A stretch of 64,000 nt of DNA, from NCBI GenBank assembly GCA_023634235.1, contig JAMKCF010000042.1:536001-600000 (forward strand). The letters run 5' to 3'. The notes under the pieces are model-generated. The model made no database searches. It was not told the DNA's origin and worked only from the letters and a program-made list of their open reading frames with translations. Source of the stretch: Pisaster brevispinus. Taxonomy: Eukaryota > Echinodermata > Asteroidea > Forcipulatida > Asteriidae. Every line of letters begins with the position of its first letter. Within the stretch, counting starts at the first letter, position 1. The position numbers were made by a program, and so were the translations under genes. This document shows, piece by piece, positions 1-23,450 of the stretch.

Positions 1-3000
1 TCGAATCAAACACAAGTATTACGAGCAGTCGAAATTTAAGTCGAGCACAGACGTGAACCGTCTCTGGAGAACCTCAAGCGATGAAGTGACAGCGTTCTGT
101 GTCAAGCTCCTACCTCAGTACACCACGAAAAAAAGAAACTCGTTTCGATAGGAGCTATAACCGTAAGGGCCGCCTCCCCGGAGTACCCGATGTGTGTTAT
201 CAAACCGTAGACAATTAACCGTAATCTATGGATCAGTATTTGCTTTAAGGAGACAACTGCCCAGTAATCGACGCTTATTAGTGTTGGTCGTGTCTCAGCA
301 AATACATCTGCACCTCTGTCTTATAAAGGCGATAACAATCATCTCCTTTTTCGCTAACACTGGTCAACCACATGCTCAGGTTTCATAAGTCGGCCATTTT
401 GATTTCTTCCGTCACGTGACTGATGACGCGTCTTGCTGCTGCGCCTTATACTTGATATAAAGCGTTAGCATTGTTCTCGTGTTGGATATTCGTATTCGGG
501 TTACTCAAGTATCACAATACTCTCCTTCAAAATCCATACTTGAAACTCGACTAAAAAATACCTTTGCTCGAAGTCATGTACTGGATACTCAACCGAAAAC
601 CTACGACTCTATTTTTAACAGTCAAATATTCCATTCCGCTTACCCATACATGCGTTGATATCCATAGAATAAAGGAACAAAGCTCTGGGGAAAAAATTAT
701 TTTCAGTCAGGTATGATGTATTTATGTTTGGAAGATAGATATCATTACAAGCAGACAGTGGGAAAATAGTAAAAGAAACGAAAAACAGTAAAATAAAAAG
801 TGTTGATACCTCCTTTTGCAGTATTTGTTTTTTATACGTTTACTCGTACTCGTACTTGGAGATCCAAGTAACTGGTACTCGGCTGTTGGACTCGGTAATC
901 GGAAATCAGAATACTTGGTACTCAGACCCGATGGCCCAAGAACCCGTACTCGAATACATGGCCTACACTTCAACCCCATTAATCGGCGGTACTTGAAACT
1001 CGACTGAAAGGTACTTGAATGCAACACTGTAAAGCACCCAGAGCTGATGCACAGTTATCCTGGCACGAGTACACAATATTTATTACCTGGGTTGGCACGT
1101 GATTCTCTAGAAGTGCCCTTTAAAATACATCTCAAACCTCTTTTTATGAAGATATATGTTCTTTTTGTTTTATATAGCACCATTGTTATAATTGATAATT
1201 ATGGGTAATTAGAAAGCATTTAATCTCCCATTTTATGCAGAGAAGGCCATCTTTGTTATGTGAACCATAATGCCTACCAGTGGTAGGCAAAACTCCCGGC
1301 TGTAATATTGCAAAAGAAAGCTACGCGTGATTATTTCTGGACAGGTTCTCTCGGCATTCCAAGCCAGAAGAGCCGGCACTCTGGTAGTAGGATCGGATAG
1401 TCTGAGGTTTTCTTGATAAACGAGTTCGCCAACGCAGAGGGCGTAAATAGCAGGCACGGCTAAACTCGAGCTCTCAATCAGCTCTCCCTTTTACGTTTGC
1501 GAATGCCTTGGACAGTGCGAGTCTTTACTTGTTCGAGTTTGTATTCGAGAAAAACGAGACTGAAGGTACTGAACTCAGAGACCTGTCGCTATAAGGCTAA
1601 CCAAAGGATGTTTTTTTTGTCCAGAAGCTTAAATCATGTAATGTTTCCAATGACTTAGTTTTTACCAAAGTGTTATCCAATCTTCACCTTCTTCAATAAA
1701 GTCTGGTATGTCAGTCTTAGAGCCTTAGAGTCTTAAAGGATTGCGTGGACGATAAAGATTTACAGTGTACCTTTTAATCGGCAATTATCTCTATGCTTCA
1801 AAGACACAATGCAAGATCTGGCCCATCCACGTCATTCTTCAGTGGTTGTCAACAAATCAGGAAGAACCACGAACCCACACTAAAGCGTTTCAGAAAGTCC
1901 TTCTTGCCCAATGCTTTCCACATATTCAGCTGTAAAATTAAAAAGATGATATTCTGCCTTTCGTCCCTCTTCTCTACTTCTTGGTTTGCTGACATGTACT
2001 CGCGATTTTTGTAGGCCTCCTCTGTCATTGTGTTTTTAACTGCTCCTTTACTTTCGGTGGTTTTAATTTGTTGATTTGTCACCCTTTTTCGATGGTTGTA
2101 AAAAACTCTGCCACTGTGTTATTTGTCCTCACTGTTAATCTTTTTTTACAGTACCGGAACTGTATATTTTTAAACTTCTTACATGTTTAACAAATATTTA
2201 TCTAAGCGTTTTTATGGTAAGATGCTCTCTGGAAAACAACGTTTAAGTTGGTTAACGTGACGTTTACAATTGATTGTATTGAGAATCGTAACAAGGTCTA
2301 CTGACTTTATTAACAGTTCAAATTGTCATTTGCCGTCACGCTTGAACGACATGCATTATTTTTGGGGGATAAATGTGACCCACTTCACGACGCGCAGCGC
2401 ACGTACACGAGCATTTTTTGTCGCCGTTTTAGGAGTCAAAATGAACATGAAGGAAAATGACTCCCGAATGGCATAAAAATTGCAGACGCGCATTGATCGA
2501 GCTTGGCCTAGTGCGCCCTCTGTCGATTGAAATTGTCTTTGACGTTATTTTGCTCAGCCCCACCGGTCTCATCATAGACCGCTTGGACGGGTAGGTGAGC
2601 TTGTGCAAATTCTTGTTCAGGATGCAGTGATGCATGATGGGAACGATTGTACTTCAGCCGACGCATTGTGCACAATCACACATGTATACACACACGATAT
2701 GATAAAGCAAACAGGCTCCATGGAAATTTCTCGGAAACCAAAGTAAAAGGATTGTTGCGATTGATTAGTACAAGGCAAATAATGACAATAATTATTTGCG
2801 ATGGATTTACACAATAAACCCACATTTATTATTATTGATGGTCAAATCTTTCGTAAACGGGAAGAGGTGACCGGGGAAGGTCTGGGGAATAGTCCAATAC
2901 GCGTGGGTATACGTCAGCCATTTGGATGAGGCGCTCGGACTGAGCAAATGACGATGCGTCCTTCGTTGACGTCAACGTAAAGGGTGATACTGTTAAATGG

Positions 3001-3213
3001 ATCTACACATCATTATCCATTAGTTATTGTCAGGACTATTATGACAACGGCATTTGAAGCTTCAATATTCCACCCCAGCGACGGACTGAACAAGCACGGT
3101 TGAAAACTTGTCTTTCTCTTCGCCACTGAAAACGGGAAATTTTACCTACCCTTCAGGATAAAATAAGAAGTTTGGTAGCTGTTGATGAAGGAAGAAACCG
3201 AGATCGGATCAAA
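1..3213. other. Region upstream of channel gene 1, no gene recognised
   Basis: No ORF here looks like a conserved protein; all are short and AT-rich. Degenerate repeats rich in the word TACTCG lie around 480-620, 838-1016 and 1500-1570. The stretch just before gene 1 (about 2870-3213) presumably holds its promoter and 5' UTR, but I see no convincing TATA box or other defined element. Confidence 0.5.
480..1570. repeat. Degenerate TACTCG/TACTTG-rich repeat patches
   Basis: Three patches (about 480-620, 838-1016, 1500-1570) share words such as TACTTGAAACTCGACT, seen at about 538 and again near 991. They look like decayed copies of one low-complexity repeat. Boundaries are approximate. Confidence 0.4.
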
Positions 3214-14085
<10,872 letters not shown>

Positions 14086-15258
14086 CCTCTTCTAGACAGC
14101 GGTGGATCAATTGTTAGTGGTTAACGCCATCAAAGATAACAAGCGAGGAGGGGGATGGTTAAGACAGTTTCAAATAGGAAAGTAACAAAAAGAGACTTTA
14201 CCTTACATGTCTGGTTTTGAAAGGAAAAAAAAACATAGTGAAGTAAATCTCACAAATCTTTTGAAAATTATTTCGATTGCAGCATTAGTTATGAATACAT
14301 TTAAATTGAGTAATAATGTTTTTTTCTTCTTTAGTGTCATATATTTAAAAAATTATCCTTCCATCTCTGTGCCTTTTCTTAACCCATTATCGTAAGACAT
14401 TTATAGTGCAGAGGCTGCTAATTTGAGAGGGGGGGAACCCTGTAACAATATTGTTTGAACTGATGCTGATTTGTTATAAAATTCATGCCAGAGACTTATA
14501 CATTGTAGGCTTGTCTTACCAGTTAGAACAAAAACTCATTCAATATAATACCCGTTTGCAAAATGAATGCTCCATTGTGTCAGTTTTCAACAGTCTAAAG
14601 GAGTAAATCAATTTCAACAGTTTAGCATTACTGGTCAAAATAAGATCATTCAATTTCACAAAAGTCAACAGCAAGAGGTTGGTCAACAACTCAGTTTCAT
14701 CAAGTGTAAATAGGTGATAGAAATTCAGCTGAAGAATTGGGAAATTGTTGTCTGGAATGCCTAAAAAATTAAATGGAATGACTGAAACAAAACCCGAACG
14801 AGAAGAAAGAAGTTATGTGTGCTCGACAAACTCAACTGAACGCAATAACAGCGAATGGGGGAATGCATCAATTTGAATGCTGAAATTGACCGGGAAAACC
14901 TGTAACAGATAAAACTGCAGAGTGTCTTATATAGTTAATCACTAAATAGAATGTATATATAAACAAAATTAATTTATAAGTAATCGATACCAATTGATAC
15001 ATGGAGAATACACGTAGTTTTGATAAACTAAAACTCCTTAGATGAATGTATGACTAAAAAAATAATTATGACAAATAAATAAATAAATAAATAAATAGGA
15101 TCCAATAAAAGCCTTTAGGCACTAAATACTGATGGTTCTGTCTCCGGTGAAGAGTTCCATCAACGGGTATAGCTGGACTGTGCTAAACCACACCTGTCGT
15201 GGAGATACTGCTTTCTGGGTCAGATTGACTGAAACCCACCATTTTGATCATTAGGTAA
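14086..15258. other. Intergenic region after gene 1, no feature recognised
   Basis: AT-rich sequence just 3' of the gene 1 stop, presumably including its 3' UTR. I could not fix a polyadenylation site. A short (AAAT)n run lies near 15076-15100. Nothing else was recognised. Confidence 0.5.
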
Positions 15259-15959
15259 GGCCGTGTCCGAAACGGCGACTTCGGCTACAGCTACAGCTAG
15301 ATCAGCGCGTCTGCCAGTGTTGAAGAATAGGCAGACGCGCGCGATCTAGCCGTAGCTGTAGCAGAAGTCAGGCCCGCGATCCGGGGGGGGGGGGTGCTGT
15401 GGGTGCTGCAGCACCCCAAACTTTTTGGAAGGAGGTGCTGGTATATACTAAAGCACCCGGAGCTGGAATATTATACTAAAGCACCCAGATGAATAAATAC
15501 ATACAAAACAAAAAACACAAAAACAAAAGCAAACAAATAAGCAAACAAAAAACTAAAACATACATTAAATCACAAATATTTAAGGAACTTACAAAAAACA
15601 CAAAAGATTAAATCACAAAACAAAAGTGAAATGCAAAAAAAGACAGTAAGAAATACTTTAATAGATACAAAAAACCAACTGTTTTCAAAGTTGAGGCCTA
15701 CATAAAATACAAATAAATACAAGCCGAAAAAAGGATGTAAATAATTCAAAAAATTCCCATTGTAAAAAGTAAATACATTTAGATGCGCATTGTTTTGAAG
15801 TAACTCAAAAATAAACACATATTTCACAAACAAAAATAATCATACTGAGTACAGAAACTATTAAAAATTTGTAATACAAAACTTAGTACGTGCTTTTACA
15901 ACGCAGCTTGTTTAAATGGGAAACACCATGAGCGAGGAATACACTGCGCGCGCCATACA

Positions 15960-16095
15960 CCACAGATTCGAAATAAACAAGCAAGTCAGAATTAAACGAA
16001 CAACTCGGTAATAATCGAACAACTCAAAAATAAACGAACAACTCAGAAATAAACGAATATTGCAGAAATAAACCAACCTCGGAATTAAACCAACC
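15960..16095. repeat. Tandem repeat, unit around AACAACTCAGAAATAAACG
   Basis: Six or so imperfect units of about 21 bp, for example AAACGAACAACTCAGAAAT, lying inside the hAT-like element. Confidence 0.8.
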
Positions 16096-16879
16096 AATAA
16101 CACAATAGTTTTCGAACGCTTTTACCTGGCCTCAAATGCTCACTGATTAAGTCCTGTTATAATTTTTATGACATTGTCATGATGATGAAAGAAGTTGACA
16201 TTCAAGCTAAATAATTTCATCGTTATTATCATTTTACAACAAGTCAACTGATAAATGGGGAAATTAATAATGATCTATCAAAGCCTTTACAATATTTTGT
16301 TCATGCTTATAAAACAAAAATCGCAATAAAAACTACAGGTAGCCGTTAACGAGAGGCACTTATTGTTCCCTTGGAAATTATCACTTCTGAACCTGACATA
16401 CTCCGTTATTCAATGTCAATATTAACGAAAGGGACGATAATTGCACGTAAAGAACAAGCCTTGGTAATATTAAAAAATTTGAACCACAATTCTAGTAATT
16501 TACTGCACGAGTCTCGAAAACTAAACATCTTTTCCGCAAACTCGAACGATAGGAATGGGGTAAAAAATATACAGACCACGAATGTTTTTGCACCATAATG
16601 GAGTAAGAAATAGGTAGACTGGGTACCCTGTGGTCACGTTCAAAAGACCGTGCAAGTCTAGCGACGAAAAGGTCACCATTGAGCTTCCGGGCACCTCTGA
16701 GCCATCAGCTAATGGGAGATTAACGTGGGTGCAATTTAGGTGATTTTTTTTTAATCACTTGTTTCCACATCAAAAACATTTTGGTGGAATGGCTACATTT
16801 TAAAATAACAATTTAATAAGTAAAATTAAAATAAAATCAGAAAAACTTATAAACATGAAGAAACCCTGCTCAACATTCT

Positions 16880-16950
16880 ATCGCTTTGAGCGGCTGGGCG
16901 GTCCAGTGGCTACGTTTTAGCCACTGGACGGCCCAGTCGCCCAAAGCGAT
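16880..16950. repeat. 71-bp hairpin
   Basis: ATCGCTTTGAGCGGCTGGGC pairs with GCCCAGTCGCCCAAAGCGAT, and GTCCAGTGGCTA pairs with TAGCCACTGGAC. Only a few mismatches over a 33-bp stem with a tiny loop (CGTTT). It lies at the centre of the hAT-like element. Confidence 0.85.
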
Positions 16951-17683
16951 ACATTAAACATGCGGTGGAAAACTCTCACCAGCTTGTGCTTGTAGATAAA
17001 ACGTGACATCGAAATAAAACTAAATAGCCATCGGTACGCTTTGTTCAAGTTAATGGCAATCATTATTAATTTCCCCCTGACTGGTAAAATGTTAATAAGG
17101 ATGAAATTATTTAGCTTTAATGTAATTTTTCGTTCATCATCCTGGTAATGTCAAAAACGTATGACTATAAGCAATTGATCAGTGAGCATTTGATGCCAGG
17201 GATAAGCCTTCAAAAACTATTGTGTTCATCCTTATAAAAAATTAACGAGAGGCACTTATTTCTCCCTTGGTCTTATCACTTCTAAACCTGACATATTCCG
17301 TTATTCAATGACAATATTAACGAAAGGACGATAAATGTACGTTAACAACTATGCATTGGAAATATTTTTCAATTTGAGCCACGATCTAGCAATTTACTGC
17401 AAGAGTCTCGAAAAACTTAATATCTTTTCACCAAACATCGCCTCGTCATTTTGGGGTAGTCATTTTGCAAATTATACTAATAATATTCCTGCCCCCCCCC
17501 CCAAAAAAGGGAGAGATTTATGTGCCAAGTCGTGTCTCTGATTGTACGAAAGAGCATTTTAAGAACTTAAGCGGGCCCGGACCATACGCCGTATACGACA
17601 ATTGTCTTTGGAAAAAACCCAGCACCCCTATGCAAACATTTGTTCTCGCGGGCCTGGCAGAAGTCGCCGTTTCGGACACGGCC

Positions 17684-20600
17684 AAAGATTCAAGGACAAC
17701 CCTTCTCACGAGTTTGTTGTTGTCTTCTGTGATGAGGAGGGTTGATATTTTAAAGCAATAAAAAAGACAGCTGAAAAGGGGGCCTTGACACGCAGGGCAA
17801 TTTTTCCAGGTAACTTAGAGGCAACGAAGTGCACAGGAATACTTCGGCAGCACGAGAGACGATTTTTTTTTTGCTGTAACTCACTATCTGAAGACAAAAT
17901 AATGAGAAAAACTGAAAATGTAAATTTATTTTATTGGAGATTGCCTGGAACTGGTTACCTGTAAATTGTCTCATGAGACTTGGCCTTTACGGTTAAACTT
18001 GGGGAAAGTTGGCCAAAGAGGGTGATAACGTTTGCAAGAGCAATAAATATATAAATAAATACATAAATAAATAAATAATTAATTAATTACAAATACAAAT
18101 AATACTAATAATATTACTAATAATAAAAAACATTACAACAAATCACATGTAAGTGTTTTGTCACAGATTTTGAACATACGGCCTAAGTTCCATTAACAGA
18201 GTATTATTGGATAATTTGATGCTGGTGTAAAATTTATGGCAAGTATAAAAAGCTGGTAGATTAGAATAAATTGTTAATAATCTTTATTAATTACCATACG
18301 TTTAATTGAAAGAAGTAGTCCGGGTGAGGAGTCAGTCTATATGTGCTTATTTAAAACATTATTTGCTAGGCTTTGGTAAGCCATTAAGGAATGCAAAACA
18401 AAGATAGGATTGAGCTTCGAGCTGAATTACTATTGATCATTTTAGTTGTCAAGTCGCTGTATGACAAGACCAATAAACAAATCGCCGACTTTCGCTTCAA
18501 AGGTTGTCCTGTAAGTTAGGGTTTAATCCATGGTTATTTTTTAGTTAGCCTACGGGTAGTGGCGTCAGAGTGGCACCCCTGAACAAAGATATTGACAAAA
18601 TAGGGAGACCGCCAACATAGGCCTAGAAAGCTCGATTGCAAGAAAGCTGGCACGTTAATCCGGAGCTTACAGGTTAATCCGGAGCTTACAGGTTTAAATC
18701 CCGTATGTTTTCTTTGTTCACCACAAATAATTGTTTTTTTATATACTTTTTTTGTTACTTGATTGGATCAAATTGGCTGCATTCATGTTCTCAAAAGAAG
18801 AATATTCGACTACTAGCTTTGCCATTATAAAGACTCTGGTCTCCTATTCAAAAGGTTAATTCCGTATGTCACTAGAGAAACTCAGCATAAAGGACACTAT
18901 ATTTCACTCTGTTAAATACTGCAGAGATTTCGTACTTGACAATAGATTACATTTTAACGATTTTGTTCTTGTGCCGCTTATACCCGTACCCTAATAAAAA
19001 AAGAGAGATATATAATAATAAACGCAATAAAAAAAAGTAAAATGAAACTTCATGATGTACTAACGATTCCCGCGAGACTTGTACGATTTGCTAAAGTACC
19101 TATCAGACAGAGTAATTGTTCAATTACGGGCTGTTATTTATTAACCTTTTGAATCCCTTTGAAATGTTTGTTAGAGTATATTGTTGAGCACTCTTCGTAA
19201 TTATGTACACGTGGTTTTTAGTGCGTATGATTCAAATTTACCGTATTATGACTGTGTTTCTATCGCATAAACGACACAATACATCATTCGGCGCAGAGAC
19301 CATTGTGTTCCCAACCATAACTTGAAGTTGACGTGAGCGAGATTTTTTTTTCGCCAATTATTTTAGTTTAACGTAGTTTATGAGAATGAAAATTTCATAT
19401 GTTGTTGGGAATGCAATACTAATTGATAAGAATATGAAAGTAAAAACAAGTCAACAGTATAAACCAAGAAAACCTGAGAATTTGAACTTAACCCCAGCTT
19501 CTGATTACTTGGGAAAAAAAGTTTTGTGCCCACCTCCAATCATCAAAATTATGTAAACGCTTGCTTTGGTAGCAAGATCACAATCGCCAGGCGCTGTAAT
19601 TACCAGACGCAAAAGCCTTTTCATTGGAATATATGGTCGTTGAGGCGTCAGCTGCGTCACATGCTAATTTTCTAGTGGTTGCACATTATTCAGGCGTGGA
19701 TTTACAGAAGGGGGTTTCTATAAAATTAAGATCAAATAAGCATCCTTGTCCCAGAGTTTTATCAATAAAAATTTACAAACTATTTGTGTGTTTTAAAAAA
19801 GCTAGTAACTTATTTTATAACATTTGTAATTTGTATTTTTGTTGTTCAGAGTTTTTCGTAGATATAATTTAAAACAAATATTTGTTTTTCACAAAAAAAG
19901 AGTTCTTCGTTTGACGCGTTTTCTCTGTTTTTTTTTTCGATACGCGCGAGACTCGCAGTCTATTGTGTACCACCAAAACCCTTGTAGAACTGTTGAACAA
20001 AAATGCTCTGATACGATCAACAATTAGTCTTGTTTAGAATGATATAACTGTGTTCATTTTGTGAGTTTAATTAAAATAAAATAAAAGTTATTGTGACCAG
20101 TATAATACTTTCCCTGTGGAGCTTTAAATTTGAGTTTTTATCTGCGGGGCCCTGCAATGTAATATTGAAGCACTGTGCTTGAGACTCCAAGCAGTGAATT
20201 ACTCTGATCTGAAGACAAACTAATTGTTTACTCTGTCGCCGCCACGCCGACAGACACCTATAGAACGGATATTAATTCTGAAAGCTTTCATAAAGGCCCC
20301 TGTCGTCGAACTCCTTTGGGAGTGGTCCACCTGTAATGAACGTCAATTAATATTAGTGATAAAATGCTAATGCAGAGATTGACTGCGTTCTACGTCCACT
20401 CCACCACGCTCACCAGAGGCGGGTACGAGTGGAGGATGACTAGCACACAAATATTAAAGAATTTGCTGCAGATGGGCTTCCCGGCAAATTATTGTAAAAA
20501 AAGAATAACAGTTAAAACAAATAAACCTACAAATCCCGCGCAGAAAACCCAATCTCGTTATAAAATATATTCCCTTTTAAGACAAAAAGAAAAGAAATTT

Positions 20601-21969
20601 GAGCTATATGTCTTGTTAATAATTATGTAAACGCTTGTCTGGCAGTGAGTTTCAAAGCAAAACAAGAAATTTGATTGAAGTTAAATTTTAGGCTAATTAA
20701 AATGTTTTTTCCTCCCTGTAATTTTGATGGAAATTGATCGGAAAAACTAGCCCCCACCCCTTTCGATTTTTGAAACTGTCTTTTTCCCGCCGTTGCCGGC
20801 GCCCTGCATGGTTCCTAGCACAGGCCCATACAAATGAAAAGTGAAATCACAACTGAAAAACCAGTGCCTCGGAGGACCAGCGTAAAACCAGCCCGTGTTA
20901 CGTCACAACACAGACTAGACGAACGTTGTTTATGTTCGTTTGCTAAGCATTTTGATCCGTCGTGTCACGTCAAAGTACTGTTTTGCTTCCTATCTGCTTG
21001 GGTGCCTTTCGTGAAACTCGGCATTTTTGCCCAGTGTGATGACACTGATCAACATTTTTTTCCACGTTGTATGAAACCATTCTTATTGAGTTTTACTCAA
21101 ATTTTAATACAAGTAATCATTAAGCACTCATTTACCTTTCTTTAAGAAAAGAACAATAATGTTAATTTCATTTTGGTGTTATAAACGAACTGAATCCACA
21201 GCCAAAGAAGCATTTCGTTTTCCCTTGGATATCTGCGAGAATTGACGTTCAAAGGGATCAGGGAATTCCATGAACACCCTCAAATAACACATCGTGCATG
21301 CATGGTTTATGTTTAACTTCGCACCGACGTAATTTAAATCAAAAAACATATATGTCTATCTGCTGACACATACAGCTGATTCACTTGCGTGTGTGTAGTG
21401 TGTCAATCTTTGACCGTTATAGTTTCTAGCCACCAGTGACGTCAAGGGGTCATCAAATCATTATTAAAAGGAGCAGTGTTGGAGCTTTTTGTGTATCTTT
21501 TCTTTTGTTAATAATCTTTCCAGTCGGTTGTTTATTCCTAACATAAATGCACGTTCTAATCTAATGTGAAAGCTTTTTTAATTGTTTACAATGCATGCTT
21601 GGAATCATTCTGTAGTAGGCCTAATGGAAGCCAATCACGATCACCAATTCCATTTATTTAATGTCTGCGTGTAAATACAGAATTATTGACTCTGTAGTGG
21701 TACTGTAAAACCATAGTTGCCTAGAAGGGGCTCTCTATAGTGCAGTATTGATTGCCTCAAGTTTCCGTCTGATGTCATCTTTAAGCCGATCGGCATCAAC
21801 CTTAACTGCTTCAGACGACTTAATCAATACTGAAGAAGAACGATTTTGAACACCTTGCCTGTATTAAGCAAACGGTACTGGCTGTTAGCGTTGTCATCCC
21901 GGAACAACAGGAGCTGACATGACAGATGAGGGCATCTTAAGAGCGGGAGTGTCAGCCTTAGCCAAGGGC
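17684..21969. other. Intergenic region between the hAT-like element and the channel pseudogene
   Basis: AT-rich, with a SINE copy at 18598-18712, a CATAAATAAATAAATAATTAA tract near 18060-18085 and short low-complexity runs. The small ORFs (for example 19624-19872, 20364-20630, 20834-21145) lack recognisable domains and paralogues in the window. I call none of them genes. Confidence 0.55.
18598..18712 (+). mobile_element. tRNA-derived SINE copy
   Basis: Reads AGGGAGACCGCCAACATAGG, then a decayed A-box (CTAGAAAGCTCGATTGC), GGCACGTTAATCCGGAG and a B-box-like GGTTTAAATCCCG. It matches the better copies at 52165-52640. A 19-bp piece, GTTAATCCGGAGCTTACAG, is tandemly doubled (about 18655-18692), a private duplication in this copy. 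It is not a functional tRNA gene. Confidence 0.65.
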
Positions 21970-22970
21970 CTGTTTCTGAATCAGATGACCACAGACCTAC
22001 ATTCACCGATCGATTAAAAGTTTTCGGAAAAAAAATCACTTTCCATACAGTTACAAATAACAAAAATAATGCATGTAGAAGGTGAGACAGTAGGGAATGT
22101 ATTCACAAACTTTGTTGTCATATGTTGGTAACTACCGTTGCTTTGTAAATTAATATCCCGAAGACAAGATAAGGTATTGCCTTCGTAAAAAAAAAAGAAG
22201 TGCAACTGCTGCTGCTAGCTTTTACTCTCTTTGAATCAAGATAAAGTAAAGGGCTGCAATAATTTAGCCCACTCGCTTTGAATCAAGATAAAGTACTGCA
22301 TAGTTTTTCCCCACTCAATTTGACTCAAAATAAAGTGCAGAATTGCCATAGTTTTGCCAACTCACTGTGAGTAAAGATAAATTACAGAACTGCCATAGTT
22401 TTCCTCACTCACTTTAAATCAAGGTATGGGGCAACAGGTATAGGTGACCATTCTTTCTATAAGAAGCATATAATTCTACAAGCACGTGTCATTCAGGTTT
22501 TACATACATTTGCCATTCTTAAATTTTCAACCCTTTTCGGAAAAATGTGGACCTTGGTGCTTTATAACTTCAACCAGTTCAGACGTTCTGTATCAGAACC
22601 GATACTTAAGCTGATCGGTCAATTTTGCTGTTGTTAACTCTCCGCTAAAATTTACGCCTGATCAAAAAAACAACACACTTTTTGAAGCAGAAGAATGTTT
22701 AAACCAAGAAAGAATTGGAAGCACTAGGGTGAAAATATCATACTCCCTAGATAAAATGTTGATCAAATGCAGGTAAGAGGGCGGGGAGTGCACAACTTAT
22801 AACTTTACTCGCCGATTCACCGACCACCATGGGTTTGTTTTACTTTCAACAAGCCCGCCAATGCATCTGAACGCTAAACTGTCCGTGACGCTGGAAGTCG
22901 AGACGGTTTGTACCTGCGGCTATTTGCTGAGCACGATGAGTACACCGTTGGGGAAAGCACCGCGGCTATA
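21970..22970 (+). pseudogene. DEG/ENaC channel pseudogene, remains of exons 1 and 2
   Basis: Exon 1 remnant, about 21970-22081, reads FTDRLKVFGKKITFH then TVTNNKNNACRR and ends in a splice donor (AG|GTGAGA) at the same place and phase as gene 1. Four codons after FH are missing in frame, so the Gly of the His-Gly gating motif is gone, and no start Met is seen. Exon 2 remnant, about 22549-22970, begins near YNFNQFRRS (gene 1 CNFNQFKKS; 2-bp loss just before). It continues with SYSLDKMLIKCR, YNFTRRFTDH and LYLRLFAEHDEYT. TM1 is lost, and there are stops and frameshifts (for example a 2-bp insertion in GACCACCATGGG). The remnant is cut by poly-T at 22976. Closest to gene 1. It retains an intron, so it is a duplicated pseudogene, not a processed one. 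Exons 3-8 were not found. Confidence 0.85.
22228..22430. repeat. Minisatellite, unit about 46 bp
   Basis: Just over four imperfect units starting CTTTGAATCAAGATAAAGTA and containing TGCCATAGTTTTCCTCACTC, in the intron of the pseudogene. Confidence 0.8.
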
Positions 22971-23339
22971 GAAGCTTTTTTTTTTTTTTTTTTTTTTTTT
23001 TTGCATGGAGAAAATAGTGCTGACCCGTCGTCTAGCAAAGGTCACGAACCAGTTCACAGAGCCAACATTTCTTAAGGGTAAACTTGTACGTAAGGGGTTC
23101 TCAAAATAAGTAAATGTTAAAAATTTCATTTTTTTTCGAAATTGTTTTGAACCACCCACCTACCCCAGATATTTTAGAACAATGGTCTCCAACATCAGTA
23201 GTTTTCAATGTTTTTTTCTGGCTTAAACATTGTAGCTTAATCAGGAATTAAATTGACAATATTGGCCAGCATGGTGCTTTTTCTTTTTCTTTTTCGTTTG
23301 TTAATTTATAAACTTTTTTTAATTATTTTTTTTACTGAA

Positions 23340-23450
23340 TAATTTTTTACAAAATAATTGAGTCTGAGAAAAGCTTCGGCGTGAAGCCTTTCTCAGGCAT
23401 CTAAAAGCACACAATTCTATGCAACAAGGGTGTGTTTTCTTCCATCTTCC
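23340..23450 (-). mobile_element. Dispersed hairpin repeat, copy 2
   Basis: Contains GTCTGAGAAAAGCTTCGGCG and GAAGCCTTTCTCAGGCATCT followed by AAAAGCACACAATTC. A relative of the copies at 7958-8190 and 55855-56010. It lies just outside the left arm of the large inverted duplication and has no partner outside the right arm. Confidence 0.5.

Larger units (their letters stand above)
15369..17656. mobile_element. Non-autonomous hAT-like element, 2288 bp
   Basis: Ends CAGGCCCGCGA and TCGCGGGCCTG are perfect 11-bp terminal inverted repeats. The 8-bp target-site duplication GCAGAAGT flanks it exactly (15361-15368, 17657-17664). An 8-bp TSD with CAG-starting ends is the signature of the hAT superfamily. 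The left subterminal region is very G-rich (poly-G near 15383, then GTGCTG). No long ORF or transposase domain is seen. Inside are a 21-bp tandem repeat (15960-16095), a 71-bp hairpin (16880-16950), and direct and inverted internal duplications (16140-16560 versus 17050-17440). Confidence 0.85.
15259..17683. mobile_element. Small MITE split by a nested insertion
   Basis: Ends GGCCGTGTCCGAAACGGCGA (15259) and TCGCCGTTTCGGACACGGCC (to 17683) are perfect inverted repeats. Removing the nested element 15369-17656 and one 8-bp duplication gives a palindromic element of about 129 bp built of GGCTACAGCTACAGCTAGATC-like stem sequence. A more diverged relative sits in both arms of the large inverted duplication (24769-24875 and 43965-44070). 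Confidence 0.8.

Noticed and set aside
15369..17656. Search for a transposase in the hAT-like element
   Set aside because: The longest ORFs are under 100 codons and show no BED finger, catalytic motif or hAT dimerisation domain, so it is non-autonomous.
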